Of a DNA stretch of 64,000 nucleotides, positions 51,652 to 60,593 are shown piece by piece. Positions within the stretch are counted from its first letter, which is position 1, and every line of letters begins with the position of its first letter. This stretch comes from Leifsonia sp. Root112D2 (lineage in GTDB: Bacteria; Actinomycetota; Actinomycetes; Actinomycetales; Microbacteriaceae). Under the pieces are notes generated by a model. The model worked only from the letters and a program-made list of their open reading frames with translations. It had not been told where the DNA came from and ran no database searches. The DNA lies in the NCBI RefSeq assembly GCF_001424905.1, contig NZ_LMCU01000001.1, positions 2,597,480-2,661,479 on the forward strand. Reading direction: 5' to 3'. A program made the position numbers and the translations under genes.

Positions 51652-52415
51652 TGGATCCGGCAACCCTCATCGGCATGGTGCTCGCGTTCGGCGCGCTCGT
51701 GACCATGGTGGTCATGGACGGGGCGAGCATCACCTCGCTGTTGATTCCTGCCCCCATGATCTTCGTACTCGGGGCCACGGTGGCCGTCGGCATCGCGAGC
51801 GGCACCATCAAGGACGCGCTGCTGGCCGTCAAGGCGCTCCCGCGCGCGTTCAAGGGCAAGGTAAGCCCGCCGCAGGCCATCATCGACCAGGTGGTCTCGC
51901 TCGCCGAGACGGCGCGCAGGAACGGCCTGCTTGCCCTCGAGCAGGAGGCGGAGGGCGTCGACGACCCTTTTCTGAAGGATGCCCTGCAGAACATCGCCGA
52001 CGGCACGGATGCGGAGGAATTGCGCATCATGCTCGAAGACCAGATCGCGACCCAGGCGCGCTCGAATCGCACGGCCGCAAAGTTCTTCGCCACGATGGGC
52101 GGCTACGCGCCGACCGTCGGCATCATCGGCACGGTTGTCTCGCTCACCCACGTTCTGGAGAATCTGGACAGCCCGGCGACCCTCGGGCCCGCGATTGCAA
52201 GCGCATTCGTAGCCACCCTGTGGGGGCTGCTCTCGGCCAACTTTCTCTGGCTTCCTATCGGCGCACGCCTCTCGCGGCTCTCTGAGCTGGAGGTGGAGCG
52301 TATGACGCTCCTGATGGAGGGCATCCTGGCGGTGCAGGCAGGCAGCCAGCCCCGTCTGCTGGGGGAGCGACTGCGTGCGATGGTACCGGCATACGCGCTG
52401 CCGCAGGCCGCATGA
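51651..52415 (+). CDS. motA: Flagellar motor stator protein MotA
   Basis: 254 residues with four membrane segments (about 1-20, 28-52, 145-168 and 178-202). ATMGGYAPTVGIIGTVVSLT, then HVLENLDSPATLGPAIASAF is the conserved MotA/TolQ core of helices 3-4. With MotB it forms the proton- or sodium-driven stator. ATGA overlap with motB. Confidence 0.94.
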   Translation: MDPATLIGMVLAFGALVTMVVMDGASITSLLIPAPMIFVLGATVAVGIASGTIKDALLAVKALPRAFKGKVSPPQAIIDQVVSLAETARRNGLLALEQEAEGVDDPFLKDALQNIADGTDAEELRIMLEDQIATQARSNRTAAKFFATMGGYAPTVGIIGTVVSLTHVLENLDSPATLGPAIASAFVATLWGLLSANFLWLPIGARLSRLSELEVERMTLLMEGILAVQAGSQPRLLGERLRAMVPAYALPQAA

Positions 52416-53314
52416 GCGCCCGGGGGCGTCGGCGCCGCGGGGCCGAGGCCGAACCCGAACACGACACGAGCGAGCGCTGGATGGCGTCGTACATGGACAT
52501 GGTCACCGTGTTGATGTGCATGTTCATCGTGCTCTTCTCGATGTCGGTCGTCGACAAAGACAAGTACCAGGAGTTGAAGAACTCCCTCGCCACGGGATTC
52601 GGCACCACCAAGACCGAGAAGATCGATTCGGCAACCGGTGTCGTGGTTCCGCCCGAGAAGCTGCACGACAAGGCGCAGGGTTTCACCGACACGAAGACCA
52701 TCGATACCGCGCTCACGGATGCCGAACTCGCGGCCAAAGAGCTCGACGCTCTTACCGCTCTTGAGGCGAAAATCCACGCGGCACTGGCGAAGCAAGGCCT
52801 GGCGAGCGCCGTCGACCTCGGGCTCGACCAGCGCGGACTCACGATTCGCCTGATCGGCTCGGAGACGTTCTTCGCCACGAACAAGGTCGACCTCACGCAC
52901 AAGGCGATCCAGGTGTTGGATGCCGTCGCCCCTCCGCTCGCAGCCACGGTTTACGACGTGTCAGTGGAGGGACACGCGGATTCCCGCACGGCTTCCTACC
53001 CGTTCCCTACCAACTGGGAACTCTCCACGGGGCGTGCCACCCAGGTGCTGCGGCACCTGGTGGAGACCGGCGGGGTGAAGCCGCAGCGGATCGCGGCGGT
53101 CGGTTACGGGGACAGCCGGCCGCTGGCATCCGGCAGCTCGGATGCCGCGCTCGCCAAGAATCGGCGGGTCGATATCGTCGTGCTCTCCCAGCAGCCGGAG
53201 GAGGTACGCGCACTGATCCCCGGCATTCTCAAGCAACGTCAGGCCGCCGCTGCGAAAGGGGCCGCTGCGAAAGGGGCCGCGACGGCAGGCACGGCGCAGC
53301 CCGGCGGCCCCTAA
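52412..53314 (+). CDS. motB: Flagellar motor stator protein MotB
   Basis: 300 residues. A basic N-terminus, then one membrane helix with the ion-binding Asp (about residue 29) in WMASYMDMVTVLMCMFIVLF, a plug-like linker, and a C-terminal OmpA-like peptidoglycan-binding domain (about 165-285) with VEGHADSRTASYPFPTNWEL and GYGDSRPLASGSSDAALAKN. The tail repeats AAAKGAAAKGAA. Anchors the stator to the wall. No fliL follows it. Confidence 0.94.
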   Translation: MSARGRRRRGAEAEPEHDTSERWMASYMDMVTVLMCMFIVLFSMSVVDKDKYQELKNSLATGFGTTKTEKIDSATGVVVPPEKLHDKAQGFTDTKTIDTALTDAELAAKELDALTALEAKIHAALAKQGLASAVDLGLDQRGLTIRLIGSETFFATNKVDLTHKAIQVLDAVAPPLAATVYDVSVEGHADSRTASYPFPTNWELSTGRATQVLRHLVETGGVKPQRIAAVGYGDSRPLASGSSDAALAKNRRVDIVVLSQQPEEVRALIPGILKQRQAAAAKGAAAKGAATAGTAQPGGP

Positions 53315-53349
53315 CAGGTGCGCGCCCGGGTGCGCGCGAGGTGTTCGCC

Positions 53350-53376
53350 TAACCGCACGGGTCGGGCGGCCGATAG
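53350..53376 (+). promoter_or_regulatory. Flagellar-sigma promoter of fliM
   Basis: TAAC (53350-53353), 15 bases, GCCGATAG (53369-53376). The expected start at about 53384 falls on the preferred fliM start codon, so the message would be leaderless. Confidence 0.78.
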
Positions 53377-53384
53377 TGTGCTGC

Positions 53385-54284
53385 GTGACGGTCCAGGAAC
53401 ACGCGGTATCGGGCGCGCCCATCAAAGCGCCCACGGTGGCGGAGGTCTATGACTTCCGCCGACCCACCACGCTCGCCCGCGAGCACTCCCGCGTGCTCGA
53501 GCTGGCCTTCGAGACCTTCGCACGCCAGTGGGGTACACAGCTCACCGCCAAGGTGCGTGTTGTCACCCAGGTCTCCTGCGAACAGGTGATCATGTCGGCG
53601 TACGACGAGTACGCCGCGGGGCTGCCCGCGCAGACCGCGATGGTGCTGTGCGAGATCACCGACACCGAGCCCAAGGCTGTCTTCCAGTTTCCCACAACGG
53701 CCGCCCTGTCGTGGGTGTCGCACATGCTCGGCAGCAACGGCGTGCAGACCATGCCCGAGCGTAAGTTCACCCCGCTCGAGCAGGTGCTGATACGCCGCCT
53801 GATGGACGATGCGCTCGAGGATCTGCGCTACTCGCTTGGCTCCCTGCTCGTGAACGGCGTGAGCGTCAACGGTATCCAGTACAACTCGCAATTCGCCCAG
53901 GCGGCGGCGACGGGCGATCTCATGATCGTTGCCTCCTTCACGATTCGCATGGGTGAGGAACTCACGCCCGCCACACTGGCCATTCCCGCCGAAGTGCTGC
54001 TGCCGCAGCTCGGCCAGGCGAATCCCGTCAATTCAACGCTGGATGCCCGGGAGCTGGTGCAGGCGCAGATCGCACATGTGCCCGTCGAGGTCTCGCTGCA
54101 GCTGAAGCCCGCCATGGTGCGGCCCAGCATGATTCTCAATCTCGCGGCGGGCGACCTGCTGCCGCTGCCACACCCCCAGCACCGTCCGTTCGACCTCGCG
54201 GTTGACGGGCTGCCGCTTGCCCGCGCCGCCGTCGGAGCAAACGGCTCCCGGCTCGCCTGCGTCGTCGTCACATCCAAGGAGTAA
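53385..54284 (+). CDS. fliM: Flagellar motor switch protein FliM
   Basis: 299 residues from the GTG at 53385; a GTG at 53376 is in frame but lies within the -10 box. FRRPTTLAREHSRVLELAFE starts the CheC-like middle domain, and the C-terminal SpoA domain includes LVQAQIAHVPVEVSLQLKPA. The extreme N-terminus lacks an obvious EIDAL-type CheY-binding motif; VSGAPIKAPTVAEVYDFRRP stands in its place. Builds the C-ring with FliG and FliN. Confidence 0.92.
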   Translation: MTVQEHAVSGAPIKAPTVAEVYDFRRPTTLAREHSRVLELAFETFARQWGTQLTAKVRVVTQVSCEQVIMSAYDEYAAGLPAQTAMVLCEITDTEPKAVFQFPTTAALSWVSHMLGSNGVQTMPERKFTPLEQVLIRRLMDDALEDLRYSLGSLLVNGVSVNGIQYNSQFAQAAATGDLMIVASFTIRMGEELTPATLAIPAEVLLPQLGQANPVNSTLDARELVQAQIAHVPVEVSLQLKPAMVRPSMILNLAAGDLLPLPHPQHRPFDLAVDGLPLARAAVGANGSRLACVVVTSKE

Positions 54285-54289
54285 TCGAA

Positions 54290-55006
54290 ATGACCACAGC
54301 AGTTCAGCCGGCTCTCGGCCAGAACCTTCACGAAGCCGCCATCGACGCGCTGCTGCGGCAGCTGCCCTCGGCCGAGCCGCTCGAGGCGCGACGCCTCGAG
54401 GACAGCGCGGCGAGCGTCATCGTCGGCTCAGCCGTTGTCGCATCCTTCGTCGGCGCGACGTCCGCAGATTTTGCGATAGCCCTGACCGATGGCGACGCGC
54501 TGGCGACGGCGGCCGGAGGCGACGGGCCGTCTGTCTCGATAGTGGATGTGCTGCACCCGGCGCTGGAGGCGGCATCCGCTGTGCTCGGCACCGGCGTTCT
54601 TGGGGCCGGCATTCTCGAGGAGGCTCCCGCCCTGTTCTCCGACCCGGAAGCGACGGTGTTCGAGCTGCTCGCGGCCGGCGAGAGCGCGGGCTGGGTCGCC
54701 ATTCGGCTGCGTGAGAACGGAACCGTCGCGCAGAGCACTGCCTCCGACGACCGGTCCGTTGTGGGCAAGCTCGGCCGCATCAGCAACGTCGAGATGGCCC
54801 TGACGGTGGAGATCGGTCGCACCCGCATGTCGGTGCGCGACCTGCTCGCGCTGGAGCCGGGCGCGGTCATCGAGCTGGATCGGTCCGCGGGCGCACCCGC
54901 CGACATCCTTCTCAACGGCAGGCTCATCGCGCACGGGGAGGTCGTCGTGGTCGACCAGGACTACGCCGTGCGCATCACCTCGATTCTCGATGTGGCGGAC
55001 ATCTAA
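54290..55006 (+). CDS. fliN: Flagellar motor switch protein FliN, long form
   Basis: 238 residues, much longer than the ~100-140 of typical FliN. The C-terminal SpoA domain (about 165-235) reads NVEMALTVEIGRTRMSVRDL and LNGRLIAHGEVVVVDQDYAV, the FliN signature. The N-terminal ~150 residues are Ala/Gly/Ser-rich with VVASFVGATSADFAIALTDG and LGAGILEEAP, a fold reminiscent of CheC/FliY but without clear catalytic motifs. ORF starts 5 bases after fliM. Confidence 0.9.
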   Translation: MTTAVQPALGQNLHEAAIDALLRQLPSAEPLEARRLEDSAASVIVGSAVVASFVGATSADFAIALTDGDALATAAGGDGPSVSIVDVLHPALEAASAVLGTGVLGAGILEEAPALFSDPEATVFELLAAGESAGWVAIRLRENGTVAQSTASDDRSVVGKLGRISNVEMALTVEIGRTRMSVRDLLALEPGAVIELDRSAGAPADILLNGRLIAHGEVVVVDQDYAVRITSILDVADI

Positions 55007-55011
55007 AAAGC

Positions 55012-55515
55012 ATGGACACCGTCTTTCTCGCCTTGCGGGTAGCACTGTCGCTCGCGGCCGTGCTCGCCCTGCTCTGGCTGCTGCAGCGCCGTTTGGGCAA
55101 GCGCGGCGGCAAGCGCGCGGCGGCGGGGAGCATCACGGTGGTCGGCCGACAGAGTGTGGGCAGGCGTGCGAACGTCATCATGGTCGACGTTGACGGCACC
55201 CGACTGCTGCTCGGCGTGACCGACCAGACCGTGAGCGTCTTGCACAGCGCCGACGTTCCCGAGGAACGCTCCACGGCGGACGAGTTTGCGCAGTCTCTTC
55301 AGGAGGCCACGATGCCGGCGCGCTCGATCGCCGCGCACTCCGCAGCAGTTTCGAGTGGCACCACGGTTCCAAGCGGCACGGGGGAACCGGGGGCTTCTCC
55401 GGTCGCCATGCTGCGCCCGCGGCGTGATCGCAGTGCTGTGGGCAAGCTGGGCGGCTCCATCCTGTCCCCGGCCACCTGGAAGCAGACGGGCGCCGCCCTG
55501 CGGCAGAGCCGGTGA
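55012..55515 (+). CDS. fliO: Flagellar biosynthesis protein FliO
   Basis: 167 residues. One N-terminal membrane helix (about 4-24, VFLALRVALSLAAVLALLWL), then a basic stretch and a compact domain VVGRQSVGRRANVIMVDVDG, TRLLLGVTDQTVSVLHSAD, the FliO signature. FliO helps assemble the FliP ring, and fliP follows with a GTGA overlap. The C-terminal half is variable. Confidence 0.88.
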   Translation: MDTVFLALRVALSLAAVLALLWLLQRRLGKRGGKRAAAGSITVVGRQSVGRRANVIMVDVDGTRLLLGVTDQTVSVLHSADVPEERSTADEFAQSLQEATMPARSIAAHSAAVSSGTTVPSGTGEPGASPVAMLRPRRDRSAVGKLGGSILSPATWKQTGAALRQSR

Positions 55516-56366
55516 TGGTTCAGTCGGGGCGTCTTCGGCTGCCCACGAAGCTCACCCGGCTGGCTCGCCCTCTCGCGCTGGTCGCCGTGGCACTCGTGTG
55601 CATCGCCGTGATGGTTCTCGTGGCCGCCACTGCCGCTCACGCCGCGCCGATCGATCCCGCCCCGCCGACCACTCCGACGCCGCCCGCGGACCCGGGCGGT
55701 CTCTCCATCTCGATCAACGGGCCGAACGGCAAGCCCGCCGACGCTATAGTCACCCTGCTCGGCATCACGATGCTCTCCGTTGCCCCGGCACTGCTCATGA
55801 TGATGACCTCGTTCACCAAGATCTTCGTGGTGCTGGCCATGACCCGTAACGCGCTGGCGCTGCCGTCGATCCCGCCGAATCAGGTGCTCGCGGGCCTTGC
55901 GCTGTTCCTGTCACTGTTCATCATGGCTCCGGTCATCTCAGACATCAACACTCATGCCCTGCAGCCGTACATGAACGGGCACATGACGTTCGACGCAGCG
56001 GTGCAGGCGGCATCCGGGCCCCTGCGCACCTTCATGCTCGCGCACACCCGCGAGGAGGATCTCGCCCTGATGACCAGGGCCGCGCACCTGCCGAACCCCG
56101 CAGATGCCGCCAGCGTGGACATCACCACTCTGATTCCGGCGTTCATGATCTCCGAACTGCGCGCCGCGTTCATCATCGGTTTCGTCATCTTCGTGCCATT
56201 CCTGGTGATCGACCTCGTCGTGTCGGCCGCACTCATGTCGATGGGCATGATGATGCTTCCGCCCGTGATGATCTCGCTGCCATTCAAGATCCTGCTGTTC
56301 ATCCTCGTCGACGGATGGGGACTGATCATCCAGTCGCTCATCACGAGTTACCAGGGGAGCGGCTGA
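55512..56366 (+). CDS. fliP: Flagellar type III export protein FliP
   Basis: 284 residues. A cleavable-type N-terminal hydrophobic segment (about 15-42, ending AHAAP) precedes the FliP core: LLGITMLSVAPALLMMMTSF, TKIFVVLAMTRNALALPSIP, PNQVLAGLALFLSLFIMAPV and the C-terminal MMMLPPVMISLPFKILLFIL. Forms the core of the export gate with FliQ and FliR. Confidence 0.95.
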   Translation: MMVQSGRLRLPTKLTRLARPLALVAVALVCIAVMVLVAATAAHAAPIDPAPPTTPTPPADPGGLSISINGPNGKPADAIVTLLGITMLSVAPALLMMMTSFTKIFVVLAMTRNALALPSIPPNQVLAGLALFLSLFIMAPVISDINTHALQPYMNGHMTFDAAVQAASGPLRTFMLAHTREEDLALMTRAAHLPNPADAASVDITTLIPAFMISELRAAFIIGFVIFVPFLVIDLVVSAALMSMGMMMLPPVMISLPFKILLFILVDGWGLIIQSLITSYQGSG

Positions 56367-56641
56367 TGGACACCAACGCCGTCATGGACATCGGCATGCA
56401 GGCTCTCCTCGTCGCGGCCAAACTTGCGGCGCCCATTCTCATCACGGCGCTTGTCGTCGGCTTCGCCATCTCCCTGCTGCAGTCGATCACGCAGATCCAG
56501 GAGGTGACGCTCGCGTTCGTGCCGAAGGCCGTCGCGGTCGCCGTGGCGCTGCTCGTCGCCGGGCACTGGATGATCTCCGAGATCGTCTCGTTCACGAATG
56601 AGATGTTCGCCCGCATTCCTCATCTGCTCGGCGGTGGCTGA
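56366..56641 (+). CDS. fliQ: Flagellar type III export protein FliQ
   Basis: 91 residues from the ATG at 56366 overlapping the fliP stop. Two membrane helices (about 12-35 and 52-73) with the conserved GFAISLLQSITQIQEVTLAF, VPKAV loop between them. Gate subunit. Stop overlaps fliR (TGATG). Confidence 0.95.
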   Translation: MDTNAVMDIGMQALLVAAKLAAPILITALVVGFAISLLQSITQIQEVTLAFVPKAVAVAVALLVAGHWMISEIVSFTNEMFARIPHLLGGG

Positions 56642-57399
56642 TGGACTTTCACCTCGACGTGGGCTGGCTCGAGGCCGTTCTGCTCGCCTGCGTGCGGATG
56701 ACCGCCTTCATCATGATCGCCCCGCCGTTCTCATCCAACGCCTTCCCATTGCGCATCAAGGGGATGCTCGCGGTCGGCCTGTCCCTCGCTGTCGCGCCCA
56801 CCGTGACGCACGACTTTGTCTCGCCCGACACCGGCGGGTTCCTCGTGGCGCTCGTGGTGCAGGCCGTCATCGGTGCCGCTCTCGGCTTTCTCGTCATGCT
56901 GGTGTTCGCTGCCGTGCAGTCGGCGGGCAGCCTCATCGACATGTTCGGCGGCTTCCAGATGGCGCAGGCGTTCGACCCGCAATCCATGATCAACGGCGCA
57001 CAGTTCACTCGACTGTTCCAGATGACGGCCATCGCCCTGCTGTTCGCCTCCGACGGCTACCAGCTCATCATCGGCGGGCTCACTCGCAGTTTCACGGCGA
57101 TACCGCTCGGAGGCGAACTCAATCTCACGCAACCTGTTGCGGCCATGATGAACGCCGTCACCCAGATGTTCCTCGCCTCGGTACAGATCGCCGGGCCGCT
57201 CATCGTCGTGCTCTTTCTGGCGGATGCCGGCCTCGGCCTGCTCACGCGCGTTGCCCCCGCGCTCAACGCCTTCGCGATGGGCTTCCCGCTGAAGATCCTG
57301 CTCACGCTCATGCTCGCCGGCGTCGTCTTCGTGGCCATGCCGCGCGTGGTGGCGTCGTTGACCGGCAATGCCGTCGGAACTCTCGTGGGGGTGAACTGA
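56641..57399 (+). CDS. fliR: Flagellar type III export protein FliR
   Basis: 252 residues, six to seven hydrophobic segments. WLEAVLLACVRMTAFIMIAP, PFSSNAFPLRIKGMLAVGLS and the C-terminal LNAFAMGFPLKILLTLMLAG are conserved FliR blocks. Completes the FliPQR gate. TGATG overlap with flhB. Confidence 0.94.
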   Translation: MDFHLDVGWLEAVLLACVRMTAFIMIAPPFSSNAFPLRIKGMLAVGLSLAVAPTVTHDFVSPDTGGFLVALVVQAVIGAALGFLVMLVFAAVQSAGSLIDMFGGFQMAQAFDPQSMINGAQFTRLFQMTAIALLFASDGYQLIIGGLTRSFTAIPLGGELNLTQPVAAMMNAVTQMFLASVQIAGPLIVVLFLADAGLGLLTRVAPALNAFAMGFPLKILLTLMLAGVVFVAMPRVVASLTGNAVGTLVGVN

Positions 57400-58487
57400 T
57401 GGCTGATTCTGATTCCGGTGAACGCAGCGAGGCCGCGACCCCCAAGCGCATGAAGGAAGTGCGCGACAAGGGCCAGCTCTCCACCTCGAAAGACCTGACG
57501 GCCTGGCTCGGCGTCGGCGCCGCCGCACTCATGATGCCGGTGACCATCGCGACGGCCGCCGCGGCAGGCACCGCGCAGTTCGTCACGGTGCGCACCGCCA
57601 TAACCGAGGCGGACCCGATGCTCGCCGTTCAGGCGCTCGGCGACGGCCTCGGTTCGATTCTCGGTACCATCTCGCCGATTCTCCTCGTGGTGGTGATAGC
57701 CACGCTCGGCGGCTCGGTCCTGCAGGGCGGCATCCACCCCAAGAAGTTCAGGGGCTCGTTCGAACAGTTCAATCTGGTGGGCGGTGTCAAGCGGGTCTTC
57801 GGCACGCGCGCCCTGTGGGAGGGCGTGAAGGCGCTGCTCAAGACCGCGGTGCTCGGTCTCGTGCTCTACTCGGCGATCCAGTCGCTCATGCCCGTGCTCA
57901 TGGGCGCCGGTGGGCTGCCGGTGACCGCTTTGCTCGACGCGGCCGGAGAGGGAGTCGCGACGATGTTGCGGGTGGCTGTGATGGTCGGGCTCCTGCTGGC
58001 CGTTGCCGATGTGTTCGTGATCATCAGGCGAAACCGCAAGAAGACCCGCATGACGAAGAAGGAGATCAAAGACGAACACCGCAGTTCAGACGGTGATCCG
58101 ATGATCAAGTCGCAGCGCCGCTCGAGACAGCTCGCCATGAGCCGCAACCGCATGATCGCGGCGATCTCCGGTGCGGATGTCGTGCTCGTCAACCCGACAC
58201 ACATCGCGGTGGCCCTGAAATACGAGCCGGGAAAGTCGGCGCCCCGTGTTGTGGCGAAGGGGGCCGGCATCATCGCCGCACGCATCCGCGAGCAGGCCGA
58301 GACCGACCATGTGCCCATGGTCAAGGACATCGCCCTGGCCCGCGCCCTGCACTCCTCCTGCGAGATCGGCCAGGAGATTCCGCTCGAACTCTACAACGCC
58401 GTCGCGCGCGTGCTCGCGTTCGTGATGGCTCTCAAATCCCGCGGCGCCTCGAGAGGCATGCACGCCATGACCGCGGCCGCCGCATGA
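57399..58487 (+). CDS. flhB: Flagellar type III export protein FlhB
   Basis: 362 residues from the ATG at 57399. SGERSEAATPKRMKEVRDKG opens the protein, four membrane segments follow (about 30-210), and the cytoplasmic domain holds the self-cleavage site in VVLVNPTHIAVALKYEPG (NPTH). Cleavage there, guided by FliK, switches export from hook to filament proteins. All residues of NPTH are intact. Confidence 0.95.
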   Translation: MADSDSGERSEAATPKRMKEVRDKGQLSTSKDLTAWLGVGAAALMMPVTIATAAAAGTAQFVTVRTAITEADPMLAVQALGDGLGSILGTISPILLVVVIATLGGSVLQGGIHPKKFRGSFEQFNLVGGVKRVFGTRALWEGVKALLKTAVLGLVLYSAIQSLMPVLMGAGGLPVTALLDAAGEGVATMLRVAVMVGLLLAVADVFVIIRRNRKKTRMTKKEIKDEHRSSDGDPMIKSQRRSRQLAMSRNRMIAAISGADVVLVNPTHIAVALKYEPGKSAPRVVAKGAGIIAARIREQAETDHVPMVKDIALARALHSSCEIGQEIPLELYNAVARVLAFVMALKSRGASRGMHAMTAAAA

Positions 58488-58538
58488 CCGGGCGCACCAG
58501 AACGATTCAAGCCGAATCATCCATCAAGGGGAACTGAC

Positions 58539-60593
58539 ATGAAGACACGAAATCTCGCGAAGCTCGCGGTGCCTGTCGGCGTCGTCGGCATCATCATGCT
58601 GCTCATCATGCCGGTGCCGGCATGGCTGCTCGACTTTCTCATCATCATCAACATCCTCTTCGCCCTGGTCATCCTGCTGACCACCATGTTCGTCAAGAAA
58701 CCGCTCGACTTCTCCGTCTTCCCCTCGCTGCTGCTGGTCGCGACGCTGTTCCGGCTCGGTCTCAACGTCGCATCGACCCGGCTGGTGCTGGGGGAGGGCT
58801 ACGCCGGCCAGGTGATCGCCGCGTTCGGGCATGTGGCCGTGGGCGGCTCGATGATCATCGGCGCCGTGGTGTTCCTGATCCTGGTCGTCATCCAGTTCGT
58901 GGTGGTCACCAAGGGCGCCGAGCGCGTTGCCGAAGTGGGCGCGCGCTTCACCCTCGACGCCATGCCCGGCAAGCAGATGGCCATCGACGCCGACCTGAAC
59001 GCCGGCCTGATCACCGATACCCAGGCGCGCGAACGCCGCGCGGGAGTCGCGGCCGAGGCCGACTTCTACGGTGCCATGGACGGCTCGAGCAAGTTCGTCA
59101 AGGGTGACGCGATAGCCGGCATCATCATCATCATCATCAATATCGTCGGTGGAATCGCCATCGGCATGGTGCAGCGCGGCATGGACATCGGCGACGCCAT
59201 CAACACCTACACGCTTCTGACGATCGGTGACGGTCTCGTCACGCAGATTCCGGCGCTGCTCATGGCGGTCTCCACGGGCATGATCGTGACCCGCTCGAAT
59301 GTGGACACCGAGATGGGCTCGAGCGCATCCGCCCAGCTGACGCAGTCGCGCATGGCGTTGACCATTGCCGGATGCGCCGCGATAGTACTCGCGCTCATTC
59401 CCGGCATGCCCATGATCCCGTTCATTCTCGTGGGCGCATTCCTCATCATCGCCGCGCAACGCATGGACAAAGCGCGCCGGACAAAACAGGCTGCAGAGGA
59501 GTCCGCTGCCGCCGCAGGCAAGGGCACCTCGCCGTCGGAGACCACCGACGACCTGATCGAAGCGATGCGGGTGCACGCCGTGGAGATCCAGCTCGCGCCG
59601 GATCTCGTCGACCTCGTCTCGGGCGCATCAGAAGATCTTCTCGGTCGGGTGCGCGCGCTCAGGCGCAAGATCGCCATGGAGCTGGGCGTGGTGGTGCCGC
59701 CCGTGCGCACGCGCGACAGCGTGGACCTGCCCCCCTCCACCTATGTGATCCGCATCGCCGGGGTCGAATCGGGCCGCGGCATCGCTCCCGGCGGCAAGGT
59801 GCTGGCCCTCGGAGAGAACCTCGACGCGCTGCCCGGCACGGCCACTATCGAGCCGGTGTTCGGGCTCAACGGCAAATGGGTGCCCAACGAGATGCGGGCC
59901 GGCGCCGAAATGACCGGCGCAACGGTGATCGACAGGGTTTCCGTGCTCGTCACGCACCTCTCCTCGATCGTCACGGCGAATGCGGCACGACTGCTGACGC
60001 GCGAAGACGTGCGCGTGCTGACGGAGGGGGTCAAACAGATCAACCCCTCGGCCGTCGACGAGCTGGTTCCCGGCATCCTCTCCCTGGCGGAGGTGCAGCG
60101 CGTGCTGCAGGGCCTGCTCGTGGAGCAGATTCCCATCAACGACCTTCCGCGCATCTACGAGGCACTGCTGTTGAGGGCCAAGGTCTCCACCGATCCGGAG
60201 GGTCTCATCGAGGCCGCTCGAACGGCCCTCGGACCCGCCCTGATCGCGCAGTACCTCGACGGTGCACTGCTGCGCGTGATCATGATCGACCCGCTGCTGG
60301 AACAGAGCCTGCTCGAGGGAATGCGGCCGTCGGAAACCGGCACCCAGATCGTCATGGATCCCGCCCGCATCGATGCGGTGCTCGGTTCGCTGCGCACCGC
60401 TGTCGCCCAGGTTGAGGCGCAGGGGGTGACGGCCGTGCTCGTGTGCGCACCTGCGCTGAGACCGGCCATCCGCCGTCTTGTGGCGGGCCAGACGGGTGGA
60501 ATGCCCGTGCTCTCCTATCAGGAGGTCACCTCGGCCGCCGTGAATATCGAGACCGTGGGGGTGGTTCGTGTCGCCGAGATTGCTGCAGCTTGA
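58539..60593 (+). CDS. flhA: Flagellar type III export protein FlhA
   Basis: 684 residues with AAGGGGAAC upstream. About eight membrane helices fill the first ~310 residues, including the FHIPEP-type region KKPLDFSVFPSLLLVATLFR, LGLNVASTRLVL and the MPGKQMAIDADLNAGLITD loop. The cytoplasmic export-platform domain follows with VIDRVSVLVTHLSSIVTANA and GLVEQIPINDLPRIYEAL-type motifs. It is the nonameric export gate ring. Its end overlaps the next gene by 26 bases. Confidence 0.96.
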   Translation: MKTRNLAKLAVPVGVVGIIMLLIMPVPAWLLDFLIIINILFALVILLTTMFVKKPLDFSVFPSLLLVATLFRLGLNVASTRLVLGEGYAGQVIAAFGHVAVGGSMIIGAVVFLILVVIQFVVVTKGAERVAEVGARFTLDAMPGKQMAIDADLNAGLITDTQARERRAGVAAEADFYGAMDGSSKFVKGDAIAGIIIIIINIVGGIAIGMVQRGMDIGDAINTYTLLTIGDGLVTQIPALLMAVSTGMIVTRSNVDTEMGSSASAQLTQSRMALTIAGCAAIVLALIPGMPMIPFILVGAFLIIAAQRMDKARRTKQAAEESAAAAGKGTSPSETTDDLIEAMRVHAVEIQLAPDLVDLVSGASEDLLGRVRALRRKIAMELGVVVPPVRTRDSVDLPPSTYVIRIAGVESGRGIAPGGKVLALGENLDALPGTATIEPVFGLNGKWVPNEMRAGAEMTGATVIDRVSVLVTHLSSIVTANAARLLTREDVRVLTEGVKQINPSAVDELVPGILSLAEVQRVLQGLLVEQIPINDLPRIYEALLLRAKVSTDPEGLIEAARTALGPALIAQYLDGALLRVIMIDPLLEQSLLEGMRPSETGTQIVMDPARIDAVLGSLRTAVAQVEAQGVTAVLVCAPALRPAIRRLVAGQTGGMPVLSYQEVTSAAVNIETVGVVRVAEIAAA

